A stretch of DNA of 36,677 nucleotides, taken from positions 17,905 to 54,581 of the forward strand of contig DYKB01000047.1 of assembly GCA_020722815.1 (NCBI GenBank), in the 5' to 3' direction. Numbering within the stretch: the first letter of the stretch is position 1; each line of letters opens with the position of its first letter. The notes under the pieces were generated by a model. It was not told the DNA's origin, ran no database searches, and worked only from the letters and a program-made list of their open reading frames with translations. The stretch comes from Caldithrix sp. GTDB lineage: Bacteria; Zhuqueibacterota; Zhuqueibacteria; Thermofontimicrobiales; Sulfurfontimicrobiaceae. Of this stretch, positions 7,897 through 15,883 are shown piece after piece. The translations under genes were made by a program, and so were the position numbers.

Positions 7897-8148
7897 TCAG
7901 AAAAATGATGCTCCTTGAATTTTTGTTATATATCCAACAGCTTGTTTTCATAAAAATTAAGACCTTAACCTGACAGCTATGGGTGTAATGCGTGAAGCAT
8001 AATCTCAAAGTTATATCATCACTTACGTATCACGCATTACGTTTTACGCATTACGCATCACGTTTCACGCATACTATCTTTAAATTAAAAACATTAAAAT
8101 TTTTACTCGGTAATTCTTTGAAAAACAATAAGCACAGAAAGGAACCCT

Positions 8149-9408
8149 ATGCACCCCTGGGCCATTGCCGCACTTGGCGCTTTTTTGATTGTCACTGCGG
8201 TCCGTTATTATTTAAAATTTTTGAATCTGGGCCATCTGAAAAAATACGGTACACAGATACCGCCCGAATTTGAAGGACAAATTAATGAAGAACTTCTAAA
8301 GAAGACCATGGCCTATACCATTGAAAATAATCAGTTTTCAACGATTTCTTCTCTCTTTTCGATGGTCATCTTTCTGGCCTTTCTATTTGGTGGGCTGCTA
8401 AATCTTTATAATTCCTGGGTTGTTGATCAGCAATGGTCATTCATCTTTTCGGGAATTTTCTTTTTCCTGATATTGAGTTATATCAATACCGGCATCTCAA
8501 TTCCATTTGATTTATATGACACGTTTAAAATTGAAAACAAATATGGCTTCAACACCCAAACGCCGAAGCTCTGGATTATCGATTTCATCAAATCCCTGAT
8601 CATTTCAACGATTTTGATGATAGTGGTGGGAGCGGGTGCTTTCTGGCTCATTCAATCTAGTCAAAACTGGTGGTGGCTATTTGTCTGGGGATTCTTTTTC
8701 TTCTTCAGTCTCTTTATGATGTATATTTCACCCTACATTATTGAGCCACTTTTTAATAAATACGAACCATTGAAAGTCGAGGGATTAGAGGATAAAATCA
8801 AAAAATTAATGGAAAAAGCTGGCATCAAAGTCAGTCGTGTCTTTCAAATGGATGCATCCAAACGGAGCAAGCATACCAATGCCTATTTTTCAGGCATTGG
8901 CCGGACAAAAAGAATCGTTCTTTTCGATACGCTGCTGCAAAAAATGGATGAATCAGAAATTCTGGCTGTCCTGGCGCATGAGGCCGGCCACTGGAAAAAG
9001 AAACATGTGTTAAAATCACTGGTACTTTTTGAGCTATCTTCTCTTATTTCAATTTTTATTGCCTTCTATCTGTTGAAAAAGGATTTTCTTTATCAAATTT
9101 TTGCCATTGACCAGCCAACAATCATGGCTGGATTTATACTCCTCAGTTTTCTGGGCGGAATTGCTTCGTTTCCATTCACGCCGTTGGCAAGCTATTACTC
9201 CCGACGCCATGAGTACGAAGCGGATAAATTTGCGTGCGAATTGGTTGGAAATTCAGATGGATTAGTCAGTTCGCTGATCAAATTATCCAAAGATAATCTT
9301 TCCAATTTGCATCCACATCCGTTGTTTGCAGCTTTTTACTATTCTCATCCCCCAGTTGTTACCCGAATCAAGTATTTACGGGAATTATCCAAAACAGGGA
9401 AAAACTAA
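8149..9408 (+). CDS. M48 family membrane zinc metalloprotease (Ste24/CAAX protease 1-like)
   Basis: A 419-residue polytopic membrane peptidase. The zinc site HEAGH is at 277-281 (catalytic Glu278), and the third ligand is Glu357 in YEADKFA. The family block SKRSKHTNAYFSG is at 237-249, and the C-terminal YSHPPVVTRIKYL is at 398-410. Several hydrophobic spans precede (about 4-20, 63-85, 97-115, 147-168, 173-196) and follow (about 290-308, 325-345) the zinc motif, as in Ste24. Bacterial members are taken to be membrane quality-control proteases, and prenyl processing is not expected. The length fits the family (about 410-430). ATG 8149 has AAAGGA just upstream. It is monocistronic, with a weak candidate terminator at 9428-9450. 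Confidence 0.9.
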   Translation: MHPWAIAALGAFLIVTAVRYYLKFLNLGHLKKYGTQIPPEFEGQINEELLKKTMAYTIENNQFSTISSLFSMVIFLAFLFGGLLNLYNSWVVDQQWSFIFSGIFFFLILSYINTGISIPFDLYDTFKIENKYGFNTQTPKLWIIDFIKSLIISTILMIVVGAGAFWLIQSSQNWWWLFVWGFFFFFSLFMMYISPYIIEPLFNKYEPLKVEGLEDKIKKLMEKAGIKVSRVFQMDASKRSKHTNAYFSGIGRTKRIVLFDTLLQKMDESEILAVLAHEAGHWKKKHVLKSLVLFELSSLISIFIAFYLLKKDFLYQIFAIDQPTIMAGFILLSFLGGIASFPFTPLASYYSRRHEYEADKFACELVGNSDGLVSSLIKLSKDNLSNLHPHPLFAAFYYSHPPVVTRIKYLRELSKTGKN

Positions 9409-9427
9409 AATCGCAATTCTGTTTGAG

Positions 9428-9450
9428 AGCGATTCAGGTCGTCGCTTTTT
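9428..9450 (+). terminator. Weak candidate terminator after M48 gene
   Basis: AGCGA (9428-9432) can pair with TCGCT (9442-9446) over a 9-nt loop, with a T run at 9446-9450. The short stem makes this only a possible terminator. Confidence 0.3.
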
Positions 9451-9797
9451 AGACGATGAGCATCAGGCGCTTTTTCCTACCAGGATTATTTATTATTTTT
9501 GCCACGAAGCGATGTCACTTCAAACCAAAGTCAGTGTATTTTTCTGAAAAGTTAAAAATTTAAAAACCTGCCACCTGTTTAGCAGAAAAATTAAGAAAAA
9601 GCCTGTCGCATTTCCGAAACAAATGTTTCATTCAATGACAAAAGATACAATTGGATTCTCGCAATTCAGTATGCATTACTTGCTTGATATTTAATAAGTT
9701 AACCCGTTAAATTATTACCACTTATTTCTGGTACATTCTTTGTCTCACTGGCATTTTTTTCAAAAATCGACTTTTATGTCAAAAAGAATCGAAGTAC
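9451..9797. other. Gap between M48 protease and regulator
   Basis: I see no gene here. The only structure I note is the short palindrome GAAACAAATGTTTC near 9617. The sequence is A/T rich and the remainder, from 9798, is occupied by a GTATCC-family element. Confidence 0.4.
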
Positions 9798-9906
9798 CTT
9801 TTTAATGTATCCACTCAATAAAACATGGTCGTACACCCTTTCAAAGGTTTTAAACCTTTGAAAGGGTAGATTTTACCATCCTTTATTGAAGGGATACCTT
9901 TTTAAT
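9798..9906. mobile_element. GTATCC-family MITE-like element, copy 2, with 9-bp target duplication
   Basis: The element runs 9807-9897 with ends GTATCCACTCAATAAA and TTTATTGAAGGGATAC (14 of 16 paired). CTTTTTAAT is duplicated exactly on both sides (9798-9806 and 9898-9906). The interior is a nearly perfect palindrome, CCCTTTCAAAGGTTT with AAACCTTTGAAAGGG, different from the interiors of the other copies. It lies about 50 bp before the response-regulator gene. Confidence 0.85.
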
Positions 9907-9956
9907 TATAAAAAAAGGCGCACAATATACCAGGATATTCTAAAAAGGTTGGTATA

Positions 9957-11426
9957 ATGGGATTTAAAAAGACAATCCTTCTGATAGATGACGATCAGGA
10001 TATACATATCATCTGCAAAAAATATATCGAAGGCGCCGGGGGGCACTGTCTTTCGGCATTTAGTGGTAGAGAGGGATTAGAGAAAATTTTAAATTCAAAA
10101 ATAGACTTAATTCTCCTGGATTACACTTTGCCGGATATGAACGGTGTTGAACTCTTTAGAGCGTTTAAATATACAGAAAAATATGAAAAATTTTCACAAA
10201 TTCCGGTTATCATGCTTGCCGTAATTTCCGATGATTTTGCATCCCAAAAAGAAATATTAGAGATGGGAGTGGCTTTATATCTCAGGAAGCCATTTGGATA
10301 TCATGAACTCATCAATATTATTGAAAACCTCTTCATACAGAATGAAATAGGAAAAAAGCAGGGGCAACTTGAGCAAAAAAATCAATTATTTATTCAGCGG
10401 CTCATGTTTGAGAATCAGCGATTAGCAAATCAGATCCAGGAGAATTTTGATTTTAAAAACATTGTCACCAACCATCCTGTTATGTTGGATATTTTGGATA
10501 AAATCGTAAAAATTGCCAGGACCGATGCGAATATTTATATCTATGGTGAAAATGGGACTGGAAAAGAGTTGATTGCCCGGAGTATCCATTTGAAAAGCCG
10601 GCGAAATCAGTATGCCTTTATCCCGGTCGATTGCCAGTCGCTGCCTCCCCAATTACTGGAGCAGGAGCTTTTTGGCCAAATTGATGAATCGGGAAATAAC
10701 AATAAACCTGCCAAAATTGGCTATTTGCAGCTTGCCCATAATGGGACCTTATTTATGGATGAAATAACCCAGCTCAGTCCTGATTCACAGGGGAAATTCC
10801 TGCAGGTGGTTCAGGAACAGCATTTTCGCCCGCTGGGCAGCCGCAAAGAAATAGATATTGATATCCGGGTAATTTCAGCATCCACCATGCCACCTGAAAA
10901 TGCCGTGAAAGAAAAGCAATTTCGTGAGGAGTTATATTATCATCTGAATGTTATCCCCATCCGGATTCCACCGCTTCGCGAACGCAAGGAGGATATTCCG
11001 CTGCTGGTGAATCATTTTATTAAAAAAATGGGAGGCGGCAATAAAAAAAGCCTGGCAAAATTTTCGTCGGAAGCCATGGAATTGTTGCAAAATTATCGAT
11101 GGCCGGGAAATGTTCGCGAATTGCAGAATGTCATCGAACGCGTCATTTCGCTGTCCCAAAACCATCATATCCACCCGGAAGATTTGCCAGATCATATATT
11201 GCATCATTCAGAATTTCAGCATTACGTCCCTGGCCCCCAACTTTCTCTCAAGGAAGCCCGGAAAAAGTGGATGGAAAAATTCGAACGGAATTATTTAATT
11301 GAATTATTAAATCGCAGCAATGGGAATATTTCCGAAGTGGCGCGTCTGGCGCATTCAAACCGGATGACGGTGTATCGGATGATTAAAAATTATAATATTT
11401 CGACGAAGAAATTTATGAAAAAATAA
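9957..11426 (+). CDS. NtrC-family response regulator lacking the GAFTGA motif
   Basis: A 489-residue regulator with three domains: REC (about 4-125), AAA+ (about 165-400) and a Fis-type HTH (about 440-482; ISEVARLAHSNRMTVYRMI). REC keeps the acidic pocket (Asp11-Asp12), the phosphate acceptor Asp55 (LLDYTLPDMNG) and Lys111, but the switch Thr/Ser after the fourth strand is Ala88 (VIMLAVIS). AAA+ has Walker A GENGTGKE (197-204), Walker B GTLFMDEI (263-270) and RWPGNVREL (381-389). Where the sigma-54-contacting GAFTGA loop should follow ELFG (237-240), the sequence reads QIDESGNNNKPAKIG. It therefore probably does not activate sigma-54 polymerase in the standard way. ATG 9957 follows AAAAAGG by 8 nt. 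No histidine kinase lies nearby. Confidence 0.85.
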   Translation: MGFKKTILLIDDDQDIHIICKKYIEGAGGHCLSAFSGREGLEKILNSKIDLILLDYTLPDMNGVELFRAFKYTEKYEKFSQIPVIMLAVISDDFASQKEILEMGVALYLRKPFGYHELINIIENLFIQNEIGKKQGQLEQKNQLFIQRLMFENQRLANQIQENFDFKNIVTNHPVMLDILDKIVKIARTDANIYIYGENGTGKELIARSIHLKSRRNQYAFIPVDCQSLPPQLLEQELFGQIDESGNNNKPAKIGYLQLAHNGTLFMDEITQLSPDSQGKFLQVVQEQHFRPLGSRKEIDIDIRVISASTMPPENAVKEKQFREELYYHLNVIPIRIPPLRERKEDIPLLVNHFIKKMGGGNKKSLAKFSSEAMELLQNYRWPGNVRELQNVIERVISLSQNHHIHPEDLPDHILHHSEFQHYVPGPQLSLKEARKKWMEKFERNYLIELLNRSNGNISEVARLAHSNRMTVYRMIKNYNISTKKFMKK

Positions 11427-11521
11427 GCTGTTGGCTTTTGGCGGCTGGCTTTCGGCGATTAGCTTCTGGCGTCTGGCTTTTAGATTTTGGCGATTAGCTT
11501 CTGGCTTTTGGCTTTTAGCTA
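11427..11521. repeat. Degenerate TTGGCTTTTGGC array
   Basis: Starts right after the regulator's stop codon, with units such as GCTGTTGGC, TTTTGGCGG, CTGGCTTTCGG, GATTAGCTTCTGGC. It is the same kind of array as at 5793 and 32104, each directly after a gene or gene remnant. Confidence 0.6.
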
Positions 11522-11578
11522 TAAAAATTATCGGTGAACTCTGCGGTGATGGAAAAGAGTTCTAATTAACGCTCGCCG

Positions 11579-12628
11579 TTACCGAATTTTAATCAACAGG
11601 ACAATTAATATTAAGGTGAGCATGGCCTGTAAAACCGCAAAGCGGATTAATACCTGCGTATTTGACCAGCCAGAGTTATGACGAAAATGATCATGAAGGG
11701 GAAAACGTATTTGTCGGAAAATCCCGATTTTAAAAAAACGTAAAAGCGTTACTTTAATTAATCCCGTACCGCCATTTACCAGAAGCACCCCGGCCACAAT
11801 AAAGATAATAAATGGGTTTCCGGAGCAGATCACCAGAATCCCAATCAATAATCCCAATGCCCGTGAACCGGCATCCCCCATGAGCAGGACACTGGGATGC
11901 GCATTATACCAGAGATAACCAGCGAGAATTCCCACCATGGAAAACGCCATGATGGCCCATTGTGCGCCCTGGGGATAGTGGGGTAATAATAAATAACCGG
12001 CAATGACTTTATGACCCACCACAAAATAAAGTAAGGCACCCAAACTGGTAAGCGCCAGAACCGCCAGTGTACCAGAAAGCCCATCGATGCCATCGGTGCA
12101 ATTGGTTGCATTGATAGCCGTCCAGAGGAGAATAGCTGCGCCGGGGATAAAAAGAGCCGGATGCAAGGTGATCATTTTCTTCGTAAAGGGTAACCAGATT
12201 GGCATATCTTCAAAACAGCAAAGAACAGTCGCGACAATTAAGGAAAGCAAGAGATCGATGGCCCCTTTTTTATATTCACTCCAGGGCAGATGACTCTTAT
12301 CATCCCAGAAGCCAAATAACATGGCCAGCAAGATACTTGCGATAATCAGGATATTTTGTATGCTAAATGGAACCACCAAAAGCAAAACACCTAGATAGAT
12401 CAAAATAAAAATAAAACCCGCACCGGTGGGTTTACCTTTGGCAGCATGACTGTCAACAGCAAATGCCCGTCCCCGATCTTGTGGTAGTTTTGGGGCATAC
12501 TTTGGGAGTAGCCACAAGGTTAAAATCCAGCAAATTATCAAACCCGATCCGGCGAGAAACAGATGTGAATTGAGCAAACGAAATGGACCGAAAAAGTTTT
12601 GTAAGTATTCACCGATTAAGTATAGCAT
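11579..12628 (-). CDS. mraY: MraY-type phospho-N-acetylmuramoyl-pentapeptide transferase
   Basis: A 349-residue polytopic membrane enzyme of the polyprenyl-phosphate glycosyl-1-phosphate transferase superfamily, closest to MraY, which makes lipid I from UDP-MurNAc-pentapeptide and undecaprenyl phosphate. Seen: HAAKGKPTGAG (61-71), the Mg/lipid motif WDDKSHLPWSEYKKG (108-122), NATNCTDGIDGLSG (173-186), LLMGDAGSRALG (248-259) and the C-terminal histidine motif PLHDHFRH (310-317), where most MraY proteins have PLHHHFE. About ten hydrophobic spans are present. The start at 12628 has AGAGG 7 nt upstream. It is not in a mur/fts cluster, its only close neighbour on this strand being the unrelated queA, so it could be a second MraY-like enzyme (for example for another cell-surface glycan) rather than the essential one. 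Confidence 0.78.
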   Translation of the reverse strand: MLYLIGEYLQNFFGPFRLLNSHLFLAGSGLIICWILTLWLLPKYAPKLPQDRGRAFAVDSHAAKGKPTGAGFIFILIYLGVLLLVVPFSIQNILIIASILLAMLFGFWDDKSHLPWSEYKKGAIDLLLSLIVATVLCCFEDMPIWLPFTKKMITLHPALFIPGAAILLWTAINATNCTDGIDGLSGTLAVLALTSLGALLYFVVGHKVIAGYLLLPHYPQGAQWAIMAFSMVGILAGYLWYNAHPSVLLMGDAGSRALGLLIGILVICSGNPFIIFIVAGVLLVNGGTGLIKVTLLRFFKIGIFRQIRFPLHDHFRHNSGWSNTQVLIRFAVLQAMLTLILIVLLIKIR

Positions 12629-12747
12629 TCTAGGCCTCTTCGACTGGTATAAATTTCATTCAGGAATAAACGCCTCAAATATATCATTTTTTTTCAAATA
12701 AGCAACAGGAATTTGAAATTCTGCTCGATTCAGGGATGAGTATGGGG

Positions 12748-12897
12748 GGCGTAATGCGTGATACGTGATACGTAATTCGTAATTCATGATACATGTTTTT
12801 TTCGATAAGAAAATCATCTATGGATTTTTTATCCTCCCATAAGCATCACGCATTACACATCACGCTTCACGTTCTACCCATCACGCTCCACTCTTCA
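12748..12897. repeat. GCGTAATGCGTGAT repeat, uninterrupted copy
   Basis: The left part reads GGCGTAATGCGTGATACGTG with degenerate reiterations (ACGTAATTCGTAATTCATG). The right part has inverted units (GCATCACGCATTACAC, ATCACGCTTCACG). It fills the gap between the mraY-like gene and queA and is related to the split copy at 7475-8075. Confidence 0.6.
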
Positions 12898-12914
12898 ACC
12901 CACCATCAATAAAT

Positions 12915-13961
12915 TCAGCTAATGAACATCGCATCACCATAGCTAAAAAAGCGGTATTGATGCACCATCGCCGCCTGATAGGCTGATTTTAAAATCGGCA
13001 AAGAGGTAAAGGCCGATATCATCATCATTAAACTTGATTTCGGTAAATGAAAATTAGTAATTATGGCATCCACCATTTTAAATTGATAACCGGGATAAAT
13101 AAAAAGTTCACTCCAGCCAAAACCGAAGCGAAGTATATGATCGTCACCGGCCAGTGTTTCAAGTGTCCGAACTGAAGTGGTGCCGACTGCCACGATGCGT
13201 CCACCGTGTGCTTTCGCTTCATTTATTAAATGTGCATTTTCAGGCGAAACTTGATAATATTCCGCATGCATCCGATGCTCGCGGATATCGGCTTTCTCGA
13301 CTGGACGGAATGTTCCCAGGCCAACATGCAAGGTTAATGGAACGATTTGAATGCCTTTTTTCCGGATTTCATTTAGCAGATCTTCCGTAAAATGCAATCC
13401 GGCCGTGGGTGCAGCCACTGAACCGGCTTTGTCAGCATAAACAGTCTGATAATTTTGACGATCCGCCGGCTGATCCGGCCTTTTGATATAGGGTGGTAAT
13501 GGAATATGGCCAATTTTTTCGATAAGTTGTAAAAATTTTTCGCCGGCCGGCGTTGTTTTAATCAAACGAATCCCGTCAGCGAGTTCATCCACCACCTGGA
13601 TCATTAATTCGCTGTCCCCGAAAATTGCGCTATCACCTTTCCGAAACCGACGCCCGGGTTGAACCAGTGCTTCCCAATGGATTTCATCAATCTGTTTTAA
13701 AAGCAAAACTTCAATTTGGGCACCTGTTTTTTTGCGACCAAGGAGCCGCGCGGATAAAACCCTGGTCTCATTTAAAACAAGGACATCCGATGGATTTAAA
13801 AAATCGAGAATTTCATAAAATTTATGGTGTGAAATTTCGCCGGTTTTCCGATTGAGCTGCATCAATTTACAATGATCGCGTGGTTCAAACGGGCTTTGGG
13901 CAATAAAGTTATCCGGTAAATGGTAGTCATAATCTGACAGTGAATAAGGATTGTTCGTCAT
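12915..13961 (-). CDS. queA: S-adenosylmethionine:tRNA ribosyltransferase-isomerase
   Basis: A 348-residue cytosolic enzyme of queuosine synthesis. It transfers and isomerises the ribosyl group of SAM onto preQ1 in tRNA to give epoxyqueuosine. Conserved blocks are all present: NETRVLSARLLGRK, IPLPPYIKRPDQ, YQTVYADKAGSVAAPTAGLH, LTLHVGLGTFRPV, HRMHAEYYQV, IVAVGTTSVRTLE, and DAIITNFHLPKSSLMMMISA near the C-terminus. The length is normal for QueA (about 340-350). The ribosome site is weak. No tgt, queG or yajC lies nearby, so the genomic context is unusual but the assignment is firm. Confidence 0.97.
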   Translation of the reverse strand: MTNNPYSLSDYDYHLPDNFIAQSPFEPRDHCKLMQLNRKTGEISHHKFYEILDFLNPSDVLVLNETRVLSARLLGRKKTGAQIEVLLLKQIDEIHWEALVQPGRRFRKGDSAIFGDSELMIQVVDELADGIRLIKTTPAGEKFLQLIEKIGHIPLPPYIKRPDQPADRQNYQTVYADKAGSVAAPTAGLHFTEDLLNEIRKKGIQIVPLTLHVGLGTFRPVEKADIREHRMHAEYYQVSPENAHLINEAKAHGGRIVAVGTTSVRTLETLAGDDHILRFGFGWSELFIYPGYQFKMVDAIITNFHLPKSSLMMMISAFTSLPILKSAYQAAMVHQYRFFSYGDAMFIS

Positions 13962-14266
13962 AGAATGTTTTATTCCATCTGGTAGTTTAAATCAAATTTT
14001 AGGCCACCAATATAACTTTTTTTCTTATTTTTAGCAAGTGGAAATTTGGATTTTCATGACCTGGCTTGATGAATCAGAACCCGGTTGTTCTGATTGAAAG
14101 GCAGTATTTCATAATAAAATGATGGAAATTCTTCACCTTGTAAAAAACATAAAGCCTGGATGGACAGGATTCGGCCTGTTTTGGTATTGTCCCTTGCATA
14201 TTAAACAAAAATTTTGTACATTAATTTTAAATGAACCAATTTTCTGAACAATTAAAAGGACAAAAA
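13962..14266. promoter_or_regulatory. Divergent queA/purC promoter gap with a hairpin at 14072-14095
   Basis: AATCAGAAC (14072-14080) pairs perfectly with GTTCTGATT (14087-14095) around a 6-nt loop. It lies about 170 bp before purC, without a T-tract, so it could be an operator-like or leader structure. I do not see a purine riboswitch consensus. The promoters of both genes should be in this gap, but I cannot fix the boxes. Confidence 0.35.
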
Positions 14267-15157
14267 ATGAACACACCTATCTTAAGCACTTCAATTAAAG
14301 AAGTTTCGAACGTACGACGGGGTAAAGTTCGGGATATTTATGAACTCGAAGATTCGCTTTTGATTGTGGCCACGGATCGCATTTCTGCTTTTGATGTGGT
14401 TATGCCCAATGGAATTCCCGATAAAGGCAAAATTTTAACGCAAATTTCCCGATTCTGGTTTGAAAAAACGGCGCATATTATCGATAATCATCTTATTTCG
14501 ACCAATGTCGATGATTTTCCATCACTATTTCACCCTTATCGTGACATGCTCGCTGGTCGTAGTATGTTGGTGAAACGCGCTAAACCTTTAACAGTAGAAT
14601 GTATCGTCCGAGGCTATCTCGCCGGTTCTGGTTGGAAAGACTATCAACGAACCGGGGCAGTTTCCGGCATCGCACTTCCAAAGGGGCTGATGGAATTCTC
14701 CCGACTGGAGGAGCCAATTTTCACGCCTTCCACAAAAGCTGAAGTTGGCCATGATGAAAATATTTCTGTCAGTCAAATGGAAAATCAGATTGGGAAAGAA
14801 ATTACCCATAAAGTTATTGAATCCAGCCTGGAAATTTATCGCTGGGGACGCCAATATGCCGAAACGAAAGGGATTATCATTGCGGATACCAAATTTGAAT
14901 TTGGCATTCTCGATAACCAACTCCTGCTTATTGATGAGGTGCTTACGCCGGACTCATCCCGTTTCTGGCCCCAGGAAAGCTATCGACCGGGTATTTCACC
15001 ACCCAGTTATGACAAGCAATTTGTCCGGGATTATCTGAACAGCCTGAACTGGGATAAAACCCCGCCCGCGCCGACCTTGCCGGAAGAAATTGTCCGCAAA
15101 ACGCAGGAAAAATACATTGAGGCTTTTGAAAAACTGACAGGGAAAAAATTTAAATAA
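14267..15157 (+). CDS. purC: Phosphoribosylaminoimidazole-succinocarboxamide synthase (SAICAR synthase)
   Basis: A 296-residue cytosolic enzyme of de novo purine synthesis. It joins CAIR and aspartate with ATP to form SAICAR. Diagnostic blocks: RRGKVRDIYEL, VATDRISAFDVVMPNGIPDK, ECIVRGYLAGSGWKDYQRTG, VGHDENIS, IADTKFEFGI, LIDEVLTPDSSRFWP, SYDKQFVRDYL. Its size and sequence fit the longer (about 290-310 aa) PurC class. I chose ATG 14267, which has AAAGGA 6 nt upstream, over an in-frame ATG at 14231 that would add 12 residues and lacks a ribosome site. It is monocistronic; no other pur genes are in view. Confidence 0.97.
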   Translation: MNTPILSTSIKEVSNVRRGKVRDIYELEDSLLIVATDRISAFDVVMPNGIPDKGKILTQISRFWFEKTAHIIDNHLISTNVDDFPSLFHPYRDMLAGRSMLVKRAKPLTVECIVRGYLAGSGWKDYQRTGAVSGIALPKGLMEFSRLEEPIFTPSTKAEVGHDENISVSQMENQIGKEITHKVIESSLEIYRWGRQYAETKGIIIADTKFEFGILDNQLLLIDEVLTPDSSRFWPQESYRPGISPPSYDKQFVRDYLNSLNWDKTPPAPTLPEEIVRKTQEKYIEAFEKLTGKKFK

Positions 15158-15260
15158 TTCAGATTCAGGATGCGAAGTGCTATTATCCTGAGGCATTTAT
15201 GCTGAAAAGTGTATTTTAAGCTCGCAATCCTTAGTAATCCGCAAAACCCGGGACACCACC

Positions 15261-15316
15261 AACCTTATTCCCTTATTGGTGATGATAATCAAATGAAGAA
15301 ATAAGGTAATAAGGTT
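15261..15316. repeat. AATAAGGT-family hairpin
   Basis: AACCTTATTCCCTTATT (15261-15277) pairs with AATAAGGTAATAAGGTT (15300-15316) with one mismatch, over a 22-nt loop. It lies about 100 bp after purC and could fold in its transcript. Confidence 0.7.
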
Positions 15317-15404
15317 AAATTGCAGGGACCCTCGAATTGTTACTAAGGTCAATAAGGTCGATTGGGTTTGATCGCGCGGCCTGGTTGATTAAAAACCGTA
15401 TTAA

Positions 15405-15457
15405 CCTTGGTAATCAGTAAAACCGGAGACCCAACAAATTTGATACTATTCCCTGTG
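15405..15457. repeat. 53-bp dispersed repeat, copy A
   Basis: Matches 29621-29673 in inverted orientation with 4 mismatches by eye (49/53). The shared core includes GGGAATAGTATCAAATTTGT and CCGGTTTTA-TGATTAC-AAGG. It is followed by GATCGGTTAC, a short motif that also borders the 111-bp repeats at 29.9 and 36.6 kb. Confidence 0.65.
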
Positions 15458-15509
15458 ATCGGTTACGAAAAATATGTTTTAAATTCAATAAAAACAAATA
15501 AATAGTAAC

Positions 15510-15679
15510 GAATTTAAGTATCCGCTCAATACTTAAGAAAAGTGACCACAGCCTGTCATTGCGAGGCGCGTTTTGTGCGACGAAGCAATCTCCTGATATA
15601 CCGGGGGATTGCTTCGGCAAAAAACGCCTCGCAATGACAGGCTTCCTTCCCCTAAAATATTGAATGGATACGAATTTAA
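15510..15679. mobile_element. GTATCC-family MITE-like element, copy 3, with 8-bp target duplication
   Basis: The element runs 15518-15671. Its left end GTATCCGCTCAATACTTAAG is matched inverted by the right end, which ends TATTGAATGGATAC. GAATTTAA is repeated exactly on both sides (15510-15517 and 15672-15679). The cargo at 15553-15641 is a large palindrome with arms starting CCTGTCATTGCGAGGCG and containing CGAAGCAATC, a repeat type known from many bacterial genomes. It has split off the left end of a CACGAGC-type element that follows. Confidence 0.85.
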
Positions 15680-15863
15680 GCTCGTGGAGTAAATTGCCTT
15701 CAAAATTTTTAAAGTGGGTTTTAATCCTCAGGAGTCTGAATACGCGGGCTTAAAAGCCCGGTGATTAGGGGGGCGTTTATTGAACCACGAGCTGAAGCTC
15801 GTGGCAATTCAATCGTAATTTATTGAAATTTATATCGTTATCGCCTTAACCGGACGGCGATGG
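15678..15863. repeat. CACGAGC composite element, left end missing (CCATAGCC family)
   Basis: Contains AGCTCGTGG, AGTGGGTTTTAATCC, GCGGGCTTAAAAGCCCG and CCACGAGCTGAAGCTCGTGG, and ends CCTTAACCGGACGGCGATGG. Order and spacing match the complete copies at 22226-22469 and 29241-29485. The left terminal repeat is absent where the GTATCC-family element abuts. Confidence 0.65.
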
Positions 15864-15883
15864 CGTTTATGAAACCACGTGCT

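Larger units (their letters stand above)
7488..7982. mobile_element. CCATAGCC-family MITE-like element, copy 2 (contains nested repeats)
   Basis: The ends are CCATAGCCATCAGGATAAGG (7488-7507) and CCTTAACCTGACAGCTATGG (7963-7982), inverted with few mismatches. At 495 bp it is longer than its relatives because it carries a CCCTCACCC repeat that is itself interrupted. No clean target duplication is visible; the flanks GCGTGATG and GTGTAATG are only similar. Confidence 0.7.
7475..8075. repeat. GCGTAATGCGTGAT repeat, interrupted copy (outer layer of nest)
   Basis: The left remnant is GGGGGGCGTGATG (7475-7487). The right part (7983-8075) starts GTGTAATGCGTGAAGC and continues with degenerate inverted units such as ACGCATTACGCATCACG. 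The related uninterrupted copy is at 12748-12897. The two parts are separated by a CCATAGCC-family element. Confidence 0.5.

Noticed and set aside
12087..12293. Plus-strand open frame opposite the mraY-like gene
   Set aside because: The minus-strand protein has all MraY motifs across this stretch; the plus frame is a shadow with no recognisable features.
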